Source: Hermatobates lingyangjiaoensis
Lineage: Eukaryota; Arthropoda; Insecta; Hemiptera; Hermatobatidae
DNA: 64,000 bases
Direction: 5' to 3'
NCBI GenBank assembly: GCA_026182355.1
Contig: JAPFBL010000255.1
Coordinates: 682,001 to 746,000 of the forward strand
Below, in pieces: positions 13,854-25,865 of this stretch. The position numbers were made by a program, and so were the translations under genes. The stretch's first letter is position 1. Every line of letters starts with the position of its first letter. Below the pieces are notes generated by a model. The model did not search any database. It saw only the letters and a list, made by a program, of their open reading frames with translations, and was not told where the DNA came from.

Positions 13854-14044
13854 AGGTAAAGATCCCGCAGAATAGATGGTTTGACTCAAGTCTTGAAACC
13901 GACTTGTAGGTTCACCACTCTTGCCTTCCTGTTTTCCCTGTGTCTATTGTGTGCTTTTTCTTTTTATATTGGTTAAAAAAGTCATGACTCAAATAAATGA
14001 CACACATTAACAAAGACAGTAGCACAAGAAATAACTCACTTCTA

Positions 14045-14070
14045 TATTTCGACCATGCGTCGTCATCAAG
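14045..14070 (-). ncRNA. Hammerhead-like motif, unit 2 of dimer
   Basis: Minus strand: TTGATGA, C, GAC..GTC stem II, GAA, ATAT, A. Same family as unit 1, with a shortened stem. Confidence 0.5.
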
Positions 14071-14185
14071 AGGCAAAGAGTCCCGCAGGAAAGCAGAGTG
14101 GTGACTCAAGTTTTGAGCGACTTGAGTCACCACTCTGCCTTCCTGTTATTCCTGTGTCTATCTGTGTGCTTTCTTCTTTTTAATT

Positions 14186-14189
<4 letters not shown>

Positions 14190-14226
<37 letters not shown>
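14190..14226. repeat. (TA)n microsatellite
   Basis: TA dinucleotide tract separating the tandem dimer from the fold-back element at 14271-14432. Confidence 0.95.
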
Positions 14227-14230
<4 letters not shown>

Positions 14231-14270
14231 TTTAACACAGAGAAAAGCACACAGAAAGACACTACAGAAC

Positions 14271-14432
14271 TCACTTCGATATTTCGACATCCGTCGTCAT
14301 CGGGAAGAAGTGCGAAGTACTCGCGTTGAGAAGCAAACTGCTACTCGAACTGCTGATTAGCAGTTTGCTTCTCATCGCGTTTTACTTCGCACTTCTTCCT
14401 GATGAAATACGGATGTCGAAATATCGAAGTGA
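14271..14432. repeat. Fold-back element with hammerhead motif in each arm
   Basis: Arms 14271-14342 and 14359-14432 are reverse complements with a few mismatches around a 16-base centre. The right arm (plus) carries CCTGATGA followed by an interrupted stem II, TCGAA, ATAT and C. Upstream CTTC can pair with GAAG after the cleavage base, giving helix I. The left arm carries the antisense copy with a CGATGA core. The flanking text (aactcacttcgatatttcgac) is shared with 13825, 25623, 30700 and 45350, defining one family. Confidence 0.8.
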
Positions 14433-15004
14433 TTAAGTTCATTTCGTGTCTTTTCTCCGTAATGAAGTGTTTCTCCAACACGGAACCTTTGATTTTAGGC
14501 GAACTATAATATATGTATATATATACTCGTTTTATTGTATAGGTTCTATCAATCTGTTCTGTTATGCATGTGGTTTACTTCCTATTTTCTAATACTGAAT
14601 TTAAGGAATTTATAATTAATTATTTGAATATTTAACAGAACCAAATTTTTTTACTGAACTGATGACAACGAATTTAAAGTACTACTACCGCCATTGCTTT
14701 ATTATTAGTATGAGTAGATTTTATTAAAAGAATTTTGAAAAATATTCAATGATTCAACCTCTGTATATATTTCAAATATCATTTAAACAAGCAGTGAACA
14801 TATTATGGTTCCAAATTAATTATTAGATAATTTGTTTATGGTATGTTTCTTTATCTTTAATTATTTATAAATATTGAATTGACAATATTATATGTATATA
14901 AGTTCAAAATCGAAGAAGAGCAACACACAGAGTAATGAAACACAACTAGTGGGTTACCTTCCGTTGTTCCTCTGGCGTAATTGATCTTCCTTTGTCTCTC
15001 TTTT

Positions 15005-15037
15005 CTCTAGAAGAGGGATTTTCCGAAAATTTGAAAA
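15005..15037 (+). ncRNA. Degraded hammerhead-like motif upstream of PLE remnant
   Basis: CTAGAAGA (one base longer than the core), G, stem GGA-TTT-TCC, GAA, palindrome AATT, T. Upstream TTTTC pairs with the following GAAAA as a 5-bp helix I. It lies just before the first direct repeat of the PLE remnant. Confidence 0.5.
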
Positions 15038-15073
15038 TGTTACTTTGGTGGTGTGATCAGCATTTAGTCACAG

Positions 15074-15140
15074 TTTTATATATTTTGTAAAAGAAGAGCA
15101 TTATCCGTATTTTGGAATTGTCTGTTTTAAGTATTAATTT
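15074..15140 (+). repeat. Direct repeat flanking PLE remnant, left copy
   Basis: Shares ttttatatattttgtaaaa, then tttggaattgtct and the following 15 bases, with 16797-16857. The repeats bracket a decayed PLE endonuclease frame, so they may be remnants of the pseudo-LTRs that PLEs often carry. Confidence 0.6.
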
Positions 15141-16016
15141 TTTTAAACTGAATTTTTGCTAAACTACATTTATTATTACTTCTAGATGTATTTTTATGAG
15201 ATGTGGATTTATTATTGCGTTCTAAATGGAACATAACATCTGATGTTTTACAATATAAAATTGACTTATTACTGATGAATTCATGTTTTAGAATGTATGT
15301 TTCTATACATAGACTTATTTCAACAAAGTTGTTAATATGTGGGTGGTTTATTTTAAATAATAGGTTTATCTAATTTTTTACTGTTCCATTAATTTAGAAG
15401 GAAAAATCTGCTGTAAGTTTGATAAGTTTATTAATGATTTGCTGGAATCGTGAATAAACGGTGCTGAAACGTTTGATATTAAGACGGATAAATCTTTGTG
15501 GGGGGGGGTTTCATCCCCCAATAAGCAAGGTAGGGGTTGTTGATGACTCATCATCTTCCTAACAGATTTGGCAACGCTTCGCAAAGAACCCTCCGAACCG
15601 AAAGCCTTTTCTTGTATTTAGATGATTAATAGCTAATATTTCCGGCAGCATTAACACTTTTAACCTGAAAAATTATAAATCCCAATGGTTTTGAATATGA
15701 GTCAAATATGCCCATAAAATCTTATCTGCTCACTATCCTGTCATGGTAAGGTTCCTTCTATGAACTTTACAAACCTTATTGATCAATTACCATTGAAAAA
15801 AAACTGTATTAAGGTTAGGGTTACGAGGAGGCTTTGAAAGTGGGTATGCGGTACAAATATGACATTTGATATTAAACGGGTTTCTAGAATTACTGTATTG
15901 GAAAAGTTTATTTTTTTTTCAACCACGTTTAGTGTTGTCAGTATAATTAATGTTGGGGGCATTTTAATGAGTGAGCAATAGAATAAGTAATGAATCATTT
16001 GACCATTTATAGGTTT

Positions 16017-16450
16017 CCTCGTAATCTTGACCTGAGTATAGTTTTTTCTAATAGTAATAACGTAGGTAATTTGGTAATTAAAGGCTCTATTACAGAACTG
16101 GAGTCTAGAGATTTTTTACTCAGCTTCTAGTAAATATCACAAAATACTCATAGGTCAGACTGGCAAGTCTTTAAAATTGCTTGTCAAACAACATCAATAT
16201 TCCGTAATTAGAGGTGAGCAAAGTAGCGACTTATTTTTGCCTATAAGTAATGAGTTTCTTTATATCAATTGGACAGAAGCTGAAATGATCACGTATGAAT
16301 GATTGGTGTTGTTGAGAAATTTTATCGAACCCTATTCAATTAATTTTAATAAATCAAATACTATAAAGATTAGCAATGGTTTATTCAAATTTAACTGAGT
16401 ATCAACGAGAACAATACCTTTGTCTAAGAGGGTTAACAACTAGTAGATAG
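16017..16450 (+). pseudogene. Penelope-like element GIY-YIG endonuclease, decayed
   Basis: Translation gives DLSIVFSNSNNVGNL, matching the MDISVVFSSGGKLL region of the better copy at 28650. After a diverged stretch comes ILIGQTGKSLKLLVKQHQYS, which matches YVGQTGKSL..RVKQHKY of that copy, then RGEQSSDLFLPIS and a later NGLFKF. These are the linker and GIY-YIG nuclease of an endonuclease-bearing PLE, which nicks target DNA for priming. An in-frame stop lies after MITYE, and a stop after NGLFKFN is bypassed only by a +1 shift that opens EYQREQYLCLRGL to a stop at 16448. The GIY half is lost, so it is dead. Related direct repeats lie at 15074-15140 and 16797-16857. The 15380-15600 stretch upstream may be more of the element, but I could not align it. 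Confidence 0.8.
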
Positions 16451-16796
16451 TGCATTACTTATTTCTTCCTGAACTCCTTTGTTTCCCTGAGTTGCCCAGT
16501 CTTTTGTTCTCTCTCCTTGCCCTTTTCGTTCAAAATACCTCTCTTTCTCCCTCACTTCTCAATACCATACCAAGTATCCTATTTCAATTGTTTTTCTTAG
16601 AGCGTGACTATAAAGAAAACGAGTTCTTTTAGTTGAAAGGTCTTAGACTAATTTCTTAATGTCGTTTAGACTTGATTTTTCTTTCACATGTTTATAGTGA
16701 AATTTTATTTTTTATACCAAAAAAGAGAGAAAAGAAGATGATGGAAGTAATGTAGAGAAATTACGTCAATAAATAATGTAAAAAAACAATGTTATT

Positions 16797-16857
16797 TTTT
16801 ATATATTTTGTAAAACAAGTATGCGTAACTTTTGGAATTGTCTTTTTTAATTATTAA
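16797..16857 (+). repeat. Direct repeat flanking PLE remnant, right copy
   Basis: Partner of 15074-15140. The two copies have diverged by several substitutions and small indels. Confidence 0.6.
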
Positions 16858-16869
16858 TGTTTCTAAGGA

Positions 16870-18148
16870 GTTAATTCTTTTATGAAAATGTTTTCTTCTT
16901 CCAAGCAGAGGTTGTCTCTCCATATCGGATTAACTCTCAAATTTTCATTTTCTATTTATCGTACCGAAATGTTCCTTCCATCTCAATAGTTATCGAAAAT
17001 TTCAATTTCTATATATACACAGTCATTTTCTCACACATCCGTCCTTAAAGTAGAATATATTGGTGATTCAGAAATGCTGTTATTCTCAGCACATCTGCAA
17101 TTTTATTTTGTTTCTTTCCTCTTATTGTATTTCTTTCTGAAGAAAGAAAACAAAAGAAAGTTGTCCCTTTTATGTCATACAAGATATGTATTTGTCTCAT
17201 TATATTTCTCTTCTCTTGTTTTCTCGAATGATATTCTAATTTTGATCACCTATTTTAATTTTCTAAAAGAACTCTCAATTCTTTCATCATGTGTATTTTC
17301 AATATGTCTCATATAATACGGTATTCAGTTATTATTATCATTATTATTATTATATATTTTTTTATCATTCATTGGAACTGTTTCATTGTCCAACAGCTAT
17401 TTTCGTTTCCTTTTTAATAAATGCAATCAATTATATTAATTTGAGCTAATCACACATATTTATAAAAGTTAACGAAAATGTGATTAATTAACAATATATT
17501 TATAATTGGCGATATTTGGTTCACTGTACGGTCATTTCCATTAGTACTGGAAAGCAAGGTGTCATCCTTTTCTGCATTAATAACGAATGAAGCAATTAGC
17601 TGACTTACTTTTCAGCAGGTTTCGAACTCGAAATTATTCACTATTAAAATTCCCTTTTCTTTTTACAGAATATTTATTTTTATCAAAAATATTATATTCC
17701 CGTATTATTAGTTAGTATTGTTTAGTATGTATTGATAAATTTTATTTATAAGAAAAAAATATGAGCAACATTTCTATTTTTATAAAGGTAATTCATAAGA
17801 AAATTATTATTTTTTGTTTAAACAAATTATTAAAATTGATTACAAAAATAGATTTAAAATGGGGTTGCTAAAAAGTCCTCGTCGGTTAGAAGTTATAAGG
17901 TAATACGTGAAGAAATAGATTTTCTTTAGAAATAAGGTATCATTTTAATAGTTATAGTATAAAACATCTATGGTAATTGTACTAGTAGAATAATGAGACT
18001 TGTCTATTGTGTAGTGTATGTAATAATTCAATGGGGCGCTACAGTAAATGGTTAAATGACTCCTTTTACATTTCAATTCCAGGAGTGTTAATTTAATTAT
18101 TTTGTAACTCTTATGAGCAAAAAATAAAGGATATTTCCATGACCTAGA
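16870..18148. other. A+T-rich non-coding DNA
   Basis: Pyrimidine-rich on the plus strand around 17040-17300. An (ATT)n run lies at about 17328-17352. No gene recognised. Confidence 0.45.
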
Positions 18149-18156
18149 CTCTAGAC

Positions 18157-18447
18157 CAGTGCTTCTCAAACGGTGCGCCCGAGCGCACTGGTGCGCCCTG
18201 GAAGGTAGCCAGGTGCGCCCCAAGATATTGGAAGATTAAGTTTATATAACAGATTTATATTTTAGTTTTTGCACAATTTTAATTTATTTGAGAAAACACC
18301 AAGTATGGGGTTTAAAAAGTAATAATATAGTTTTGGTTTGGTTTCATAGGTGCGCCCCAAAGTTTTGGTTTGGTTTCATAGGTGCGCCCCAAAGTTTTGG
18401 TTTGGTTTCATAGGTGCGCCTGAAGTAAAAAAGTTTAAGAAGCGCTG
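18157..18447. mobile_element. hAT-type MITE, 291 bp, with intact 8-bp target duplication
   Basis: The terminal repeats are CAGTGCTTCTCAAAC at 18157 and, reverse-complemented, CAGCGCTTCTTAAAC ending at 18447 (13 of 15 identical). The 8 bases ctctagac flank it exactly on both sides (18149-18156 and 18448-18455), the target-site length of hAT transposases. It has no coding capacity, so it is non-autonomous. Blocks rich in gtgcgcccc lie near both ends. A 32-bp internal unit is triplicated. A more decayed relative is at 42413-42866. The perfect target duplication and near-matching termini suggest a fairly young insertion. Confidence 0.92.
18329..18422. repeat. 32-bp internal tandem triplication in the hAT MITE
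   Basis: Three copies of a 32-bp unit containing ttttggtttggtttcatagg and tgcgccccaa, at 18329-18360, 18361-18392 and 18393-18422. The first two are identical apart from their edges. The 42413 relative shows only one such unit near its right end, so the expansion looks copy-specific. Confidence 0.9.
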
Positions 18448-18455
18448 CTCTAGAC

Positions 18456-21014
18456 AGTCAGGTCCTTTACTTTCCCGACTACAGTGCCGTGTAAACGATG
18501 ACACTTGTCGTGTAAAAGTTTAGCGTCACAAGTCGTTTATTCGATGAACCATGAGTCAAGAGACTCGTGTTCGAGTTCCCCTGACACTTGGTTGTTAGAG
18601 TTGTTTAGATTTACTATTACTGATATCAGATGATGTTATTAACCTAGTTGTTAATACGTAAAAAAAAGGAAAAAAAATTAAATTAATGTTTATTCTTGAA
18701 TTATAAATTAAATGAATCTGGTAATGTTTGTTGATTTTACTTAATTTATTTATAATGTATTTCCAATTAATTTTTAGTAGTTTTCCTTTGTGTAAACATG
18801 AAAATGGAATGCTTTTTAATGTCTTGTATGCTTGTTTTTTGAAGTGTTTGTTTAGTTTAGTCCTGTGGATGTTTGAATAATCCATAGGAAGGGACAAATT
18901 TTCCTTAGGCCCTCGTGAATGTTATTTACCGACACCCCTTCGGCATTATATAACCAAATTCTGTTTGCTTCTTGTTTTGTTATTGAATTAACTACAAGGT
19001 GGTTCTTTTTCGGAAAAGCGTGTCGAATCAAAATACATTTTACGAATCTTCAACCTTTTTGAAGGGTAGTGTGAAGGAATTGGGCCACAAACATCATGTT
19101 ATACTGCTAAATTTCATGAAACATGCTTTTTATTTTTCTTGGACAAAGCAATAGTTGAACTTAACAATTATTCTGCTATAAATTATTGATGCATAATGCT
19201 ATAGAACATAATGTTATTTTGTTTATATGAATCAATGTTCCTTGCTAAAGCCTTTGAACTATAAAATGAGCTAGTGTATAATTAGGCTAATATTCAAATA
19301 AATAATGATTTAGTTGCATTAGTTTTAAATAGAATAAAATGATATTTTTCGTATTCATATTGCTTTGTTAGTTCGATTTCCCTACTCGTGCATAGTCATA
19401 TATACCTTCCTGAGCAGAATTTTTGCGAGTAGGGGGGTGGGGGGATAGTACAAGCTGAAATAGTATCAACATGCTACAGGGACTATTAAATGAATGGCTT
19501 GTTGAACTCTACTTTCACGCTTTTAAGATCAGGAGTTAGTATAATATACCTATCAATAAATAACTTATTTCTTAAATCTTCTAATATAATAATTTAGTTT
19601 ATTTGCGAATAATGTTTTTTTGGTTTGACGCAGGCTTGTATTGTACGATTTTACTTCATACATAACATGATTGGTCACTGTTTTTCAAAACAATATTTCA
19701 AGAGTTTGAATAGTTAAGGAAGTTTTGAGTTAAAGGTAGGGAAATTTTGTTAATATCTAAAATATAAATGTATCTAATGTGCTATGTATTCCTAGCAGTT
19801 ACGTTTGTCATTAACAGTGTATAGGAAGGAGTAAAAACTTTGAAAATATTGAGTTTCTTGTCAAAGTGAATGGAGTATCACTACTAAAGTAGTATATAAA
19901 TGTCCACTAGACCTATGAGAAATCGTTCCAAAAATTAACCGAGTATTTATTGATAAACAAGTAGAATAGTGTTTAATAATAATGTACTATTTTAAAGAAA
20001 TGAATTTTAAAATATTTCATAGCCAATAAACATTTGAGCAAATTCATATATAATTTGAAGAAATGATATAATATTATAAATCATATAATATTTATGTATA
20101 AGTCTTATATTTTTTACGTTTTCCCTACAATGATCATTGATATACCCATGGGTGCTTAAAACATGAGATAGATGTTTTAAACTTTTCTGTTATTTAGAAT
20201 TGGTTTCAAATTCAATTTTGTCACGAAAGTTAACGCTTGGCTTACTTTCATCTGGATACGCTTCCTTGTACTCTTTAGTGACGGGGTGTTAACCGTCCTG
20301 TAGAAAACCAAATAAATTCTTATCTAGCATAAAAAAAAAAGAAATATCTGACTTCTTAATTTGTAGTAGTTTATATTTGAAATAATTTATAGGCAAGATA
20401 ATAATCCAATTTCATACGGAAAAAATAGATTATATTTTATACTTTATAATATTATTATGACTATATTATTATAATAATATACTATTTAATATTATTACAT
20501 AATATATATAATAAAATACAATAATATAATATATTTTAACTGATTTATAAAACTGTTTTTAATTATTAAATTGAAAACTAATTATAATGCATAGATGATT
20601 ATTAGACTGAATTAGTAGTTAGAGTGGCTGTTTTGGTTAGTAGTGTGCGAGTGAGTGCTGGGCAGAAGCCGTGCAGTGATTATGCTGAGCCCGCGTCTCA
20701 GGCCAACAGTAGCCTCCTCACATCAGTGTTCCTCACACTTAGTCAGTGCAGATTTTTCGCTTGTTCAGACATTGCTTGAGAGATTATTATACAGACACAC
20801 ACATACACTTGATATCATTAGAATAACCTTTCCCACGCTCTGCTCCATCTCTTAACTACACACATTTAAATCATCTCTTATTTCTTGTATGCTGCATTCT
20901 ATATATTATAAACTATATATATTAAAAACATCTACAGGATTACCTTGTACCTTTTCCTCACATCTCGACCGGTTTTAGAACTCGTAAACTAATAGTTTAA
21001 TAAATAAACTGAAA
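18456..21014. other. A+T-rich non-coding DNA
   Basis: No gene supported. Paired G-runs (g6-t-g6) lie at 19432-19444 and dense AATATT-type sequence at 20430-20540. A less A+T-rich block at 20640-20830 encodes only a short frame with no family resemblance. Confidence 0.45.
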
Positions 21015-21016
21015 TA

Positions 21017-21455
21017 GGGTGTCCCAAAAAAGATGTATACACGCATTAAATAATTGTAAAAGGTGTTTGTTATTATTTGTTTATTTTTCAATGTGTGAAA
21101 GAATTTACAAACATGATTCTATTGTTTTGTCACTGGCTGTTCTCAAAGGCAGTCCATTGTGGTCCAGATGCCGCCTCTAACTCGACGCTACGGAATAGCT
21201 CACATCATTCAACAAGCTCTTTCGTATTTCCATGCATTCACTTTCAATGGTAGCTTTCAATTCAGCGATTGTTGTAGGTTTTATTGCGTAGACTTTGTCG
21301 TGTAGCTATCCCCATAAAAAAAAAAGTCTAGTAGTGGTAGTATACGTGTAGGGCATTCAACAAAACATCTTCGTCCAACCAATCTGTTTGGATAAGTCTC
21401 ATCTAGAAAGGATCTAACCTTGATGTTAGTGTGGAGGAACTCAAACCTCCTTCAA
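21017..21455 (-). pseudogene. IS630/Tc1/mariner-type transposase, C-terminal remnant
   Basis: On the minus strand one frame reads FLHTNIKVRSFLDETYPNR then LVGRRCFVECP. After a frameshift comes RLFFFFMGI in place of the usual DFFLWG, followed by KPTTIAELKATIESECMEI. These correspond to the HT-N box, the NRWIGRRGP..WPPRSPDLTPLDFFLWG block and the helical tail of arthropod IS630/Tc1/mariner transposases, so the cut-and-paste catalytic domain is represented but broken. The plus-strand sequence TA+gggtgtcccaaaaaagatg at 21015-21034 looks like the terminal repeat next to a TA target. I could not find the other end, so the element is truncated. Confidence 0.8.
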
Positions 21456-24400
21456 ATAAAATTCCTACTCCTTCGTTTTCGTAAATATCCGTTAAAAGAA
21501 ACCTCTCATTATTGAACTTGTTGGTTTTGGGAAATCGTGCTCAGATAATAATCTCGTTTGGAATCTTTCCATAAATCACATATAATAAACGACTTATAAC
21601 AAATGGTCAATTGTAGAACTAAACTTGCTTTTGTAATAATTTCCAGTTATTTTATAAATTGCTTTTCAATGCTATTGTTTTTTCATGATCAAATGTGATA
21701 ATATTTACACTAAGGTATCTCAGTTAGAGTTTTTGGCTTGTTTCAATGACCATTCAATGTTTGGAAATTTATTTTTTAAAATTTTTTTTAGATTGCTTTG
21801 TTATAATCCAATTTCTGATTGACTTCATGAATAACTAGGCATTGTAATGTCCGTTGGTTGTCCTTAGTTATTTGCAGTGTTCCAATATGCCATTCTGTGT
21901 ATACAGATTCTTTTCCCAGGTATTCCAGTTTTTTATTTAGCACATTCATACTTCATTCATTAGTACACATTGCTTATTCGATGAGACCCTCGTTAAGTTT
22001 ATTGTTTCAGTTGTACCGCTGTAATCATTTCTAGAATGATGCCCAGGATAGACAGGACAATTCCTTCGAATTATTATTCTGTCGCATATAACTATTACAT
22101 TATGTTGAAAAACAGTTTTAATATGTAAAGCTGTACCTAGTTAATGTAATTATTTTTATGAATGCAATAATTGTTACTAATCAACGTTTACTTACAGTTT
22201 ATTTGTTAGATAATAGATTTATCATTGCTTGTTTGAATTTTACCTACAAATACTATGAAATAATTTAAACAACTTCTTCTATGAGGTAATGTGTTGGTAT
22301 TGTTATCATTGAAGGGTTGAAGTGTTTTCAGGGCTTCACTGAAATTTGCAATGGAAATGTTAATCCTTTGAGAAGGTTTATCCACTGGTCTAGGGTTAGA
22401 TTTTTATTTGAAGGTTGTTCTTATTTTCAGTAGTCTCGAGATTTGAAACAACAGATAATGTATTGGATTTAAGATGTTCAGATGCGACAAGACTTTTCAC
22501 TTTACTTTTAAAAAAGAAAACTTTGTTCCGGATTGTGGTATTACAATATAATCTGAGAGACATTAGTGTTGTACATCTTACGCAAATAAGGAGCTATATT
22601 GTACATATAAACTTATGTGTCAATAATACTTTATAATAATAATATAAAAATAGTATTGTTATAATAATGGGATATAGTTTATAGTCCATAATTTCTTATT
22701 ATGTATATTACATATAGTTTGTAATGTACATCATAGTAGATTATTGAAAAATTTAGCTCTTCATTATGCTATATATTAACTATCTGTTAGTTTTAAGTTT
22801 ACTTCAATGATTTAGTGTTTCTTACTTGAAAGTTATTCTGAAATATTTACAGACATGAGAATAATGTGTGTGAAGTATTTCATTATCACAGGAGGTTTCT
22901 ACTTCAGAAATCATCGATGTTTAGAGTTACCTCTTTGTAGTAATGGGCTTCAGTAAAATTCCTGAGATTTTTCGTTAATTTGTTAGTTAATTCCTTAACT
23001 AATAATCAACAACAATTCCATAGTGAATAATCTGTTGTTATTGAACAAAAATAAATAGATAAAGGTAATGCTATAATACCACCATCTTGACATTGTAAAG
23101 GATAAGTATAGATTAGTTGAACGAATGTTTGTTTAATAATTTCTTATCGTTTTGATCTCTTAATGATTACTCTCATAATCCGAGAGATAATGAGATCAGT
23201 ATTCAAATACTCCCCGTGAATTGTCTTTCATGGTGCGTACTTCATTGTAGCATTACATTAGCTTTATATCTGTTATTAATACATCTGCAAAATTCTTTCC
23301 ACGGAAAATTTTTTTTTGAAGATTGCTTGGTGAGATTTGTCAAACTGACAGACTGACGAATTTATACAGACTGAAAGGTTATGTGAGTCTACGAACTATT
23401 GTGTTAACATATTTTGCTGAACGGCGAAATTCGGTAAACTAGTTGAGAACTTGGGTTAAATGCATTCTATGTTGTGAACTGAAGCAAAATATTTGCCTAA
23501 TGTCTACAAATTTTATATACAACTAAGGAACCAAATATTGCAAAACTTTCACTGGCTCAAATACGAGATGAATGTATTATATATATATATACGTCAACTT
23601 CAATTTCAGCTTTCAAAATAAAGAAAAGGTCAAACGTGTCAGTATTTTGTTCTTGGTTCTACTGCAAACCATTTATGAATACCAGTCAAGAATTTTCAAA
23701 GGACTGGTTCAGTATCTTGGATTGGCGAAATTTAGATTCATATAAAATAGAAAATTTTGAAACCAAAATTTAACATCACACCAGGGGGAGTGGGGTCAAA
23801 TTCGACCGCGTTGGATTGTAATTTACACTTCTCTACATCGTTATATAAAGGACTTTTAAGAAAGTGAATTATTGTGAATAACTTGTAAATCATGATATAG
23901 ATTTCTGATTAATTTTTTACATATGTTTCAACGAGCAGTGCTTTAGGTAAAAACTAATCAATTGATCTTTTCGAAAAATTCTGAATTGTGTTTTTCTTAT
24001 TGGAATGGATAAATATTCGAATGGATAAACATCGAAGTTTATTGGAACCATCTCTAATTGGATATGTATCTAATCAATTAATAATGGCTTAATCGTGGTA
24101 ATAATTCAGTTTTAAAATAAACAATAATATATTAAATAAAAATCCCAGTTTCTGATCAAGGGCTGATTCTGTGAGCCGGGTCATAGAAGTGATTATTGAG
24201 GGCCTCAAGTTAGATATCTGTTTTAGAGTATCCTACCTCAAGTATATTGTTTACTGTATCGCACCTTCTATAGTTATGAAACATTGATCTCATCACTAAC
24301 TTTTTTACAGGCTTGTTTGAGTGACCACAGTTTTCCCTTTTGAAATCCGTTTGAAGTGGATTGAGATATATTCACGTAAGATATCAAGCGATGATTAGCA

Positions 24401-25528
24401 TGTCACTTTTGGTCAACATGCTCTTTGACAAAGAGTCAACAAATACTCTTTGTTGGTCATAAGTTTCCATTTCCCCGATCTTGCCTCATACTAGAGAAAT
24501 GCCAGTTTTCAATAAATGTTTCCTAAAACATTTCTTACTTCTACGTACAGGTAGAAGTAGTGGCTCTCCATCTGTAGGTTACTGCTTTACCAAAGCAAGT
24601 TTGGCACTCACATAGGGAAGCTGAAGTCCTCATGCAAATCAGCATTGTCTGCCTAGCCTTGACTAAGGATGTCACTACTAGTATAACTCTAAACAGCGAG
24701 GACATGGAGGAATGCATGGGGCCATTTTCGTCCCGAAGATACCGATTTGGGGAATACATCAGATGAAAGAATCTACTTCTAATAATGACTGGCCAGTTGA
24801 CCGTTAGCATAGCCTACATTATCTGGATGGGCAAAACTCAACTATTGCCCAGGGATACAGCGAGGACGTTGCAAAATGGATTCTTGAATATCAGGTGTCT
24901 ACTTCATCAAGTGGAGGATTCCTAATTCCCATTCTCCTACCGCCTTACCTTATACTAAATTTAATGAGATAGTTCAATGATATTGGAAAAATAATTTTAT
25001 AGTTATTGCTAATTGAACAGGGGAATACACAAATAAACAAACACACGCCTTCAAAGAAGTTGTGCAGATGAAGCGGTTTTATCTGCCAATATTATGGTTT
25101 AAAAATCTGTGGAGGCTATATTTACGTTTCAGATAAATATTTGCTTTAGTTGAATAAATCCCTTTAAACTTGTTTAAACAGTAGTTAAAATAGTTTCCAA
25201 ATGTTTCTTTTAATACCATTGCTCGTTACATTATTGGACTGCAGTCTTTAGTCCACTCCACAGTGGTAGTTTTAGTACTTACGGTTATGTTTATTTATAA
25301 TTGTTCAGTATATGTGTGCAGAGATACAGCATTAAATAATATTACTACCTATAAAAGATAATAATAGATTATGGGTATTATTAATATATTTTCTAGTTTT
25401 TTCATTTCATAAGTACTTGAATATCCTATGACGAAATCAAAGTAAACTCATGAAATCAACATGTTCATATGCTGAGTATGACTGTGGCTAATTTCCCATT
25501 TATGAATTTCTCATTGCGATTTATACTT
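21456..25528. other. A+T-rich DNA with a less A+T-rich unassigned block
   Basis: Mostly featureless. The stretch 24540-24960 is clearly richer in G+C than its surroundings and carries a 89-codon minus frame (24541-24810) with no resemblance to a family I know. It could be a repeat fragment or an isolated exon; I cannot decide. A short (TA)n lies at 23576-23592. Confidence 0.4.
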
Positions 25529-25564
25529 TATATATATATATATTATATATATATATATATATAT
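25529..25564. repeat. (TA)n microsatellite
   Basis: Interrupted TA tract forming the left border of a hammerhead-bearing unit. Confidence 0.9.
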
Positions 25565-25822
25565 AAACTAGAATTTAAAAAAGAAAGAACACATAGAAAG
25601 GAAACCACTGAACTCACTACTATATTTCGATGTCCTCGTCTTCAGGAAAAGAAGTGAATCGCTCCAAAGGCTGATAACGACTGACTTGGTGTTCGAACTG
25701 AAGCACTCAAACAGTGTAGCCAACTTTCGAAGGAAAGGTAGACAGGGAAGATAAAGAAATAAAAGCCAAATAAAAATTAAAAAAGAAAACATTTAACTAA
25801 AAATGTTTTTTAGTTAAACATT
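25565..25822 (-). repeat. TA-bordered repeat unit, 'aactcac..tatttcga' family
   Basis: Lies between (TA)n tracts and starts with gaaagaacacatagaaagg..ccactgaactcact, the family's shared flank. The minus-strand motif at 25623-25646 reads CTGAAGA, C, a weak GA..TC stem, GAA, ATAT, A. The remainder to 25800 is unique. Two long antiparallel frames here are chance frames through the repeat. Confidence 0.6.
25623..25646 (-). ncRNA. Degraded hammerhead-like motif
   Basis: Core CTGAAGA is intact and helix III ATAT is followed by A, but stem II is only 2-3 bp. It belongs to the family at 14271 and 45287. Confidence 0.4.
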
Positions 25823-25848
25823 AATATATATATATATATATATATATT
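25823..25848. repeat. (TA)n microsatellite
   Basis: TA tract separating the previous unit from the long fold-back element. Confidence 0.9.
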
Positions 25849-25865
25849 CATTAATCTACTCATAT

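Larger units (their letters stand above)
13795..14189 (-). repeat. Tandem dimer of about 215-220 bp units, each with a hammerhead motif
   Basis: Two head-to-tail copies: the block tatttcgacca occurs at 13825 and 14045 (220 apart) and gccttcctgtt at 13923 and 14137. Each unit carries a minus-strand hammerhead-like core, a middle segment (gactcaag..cttgagtc, a clear palindrome in the second unit) and the same tail (cctgtgtctat..gtgtgctttttc). The second unit runs into (TA)n at 14190. Tandem units of this size with a hammerhead each are the architecture described for metazoan retrozymes and for PLE terminal repeats. Which applies here is inference. Confidence 0.7.

Noticed and set aside
13912..14133. 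73-codon minus frame as a gene
   Set aside because: It reads straight through the tandem hammerhead units and is explained by the repeat.
18595..18897. 100-codon minus frame as a gene
   Set aside because: Lys/Ile/Asn-rich, no motif and no homology recognised; consistent with chance.
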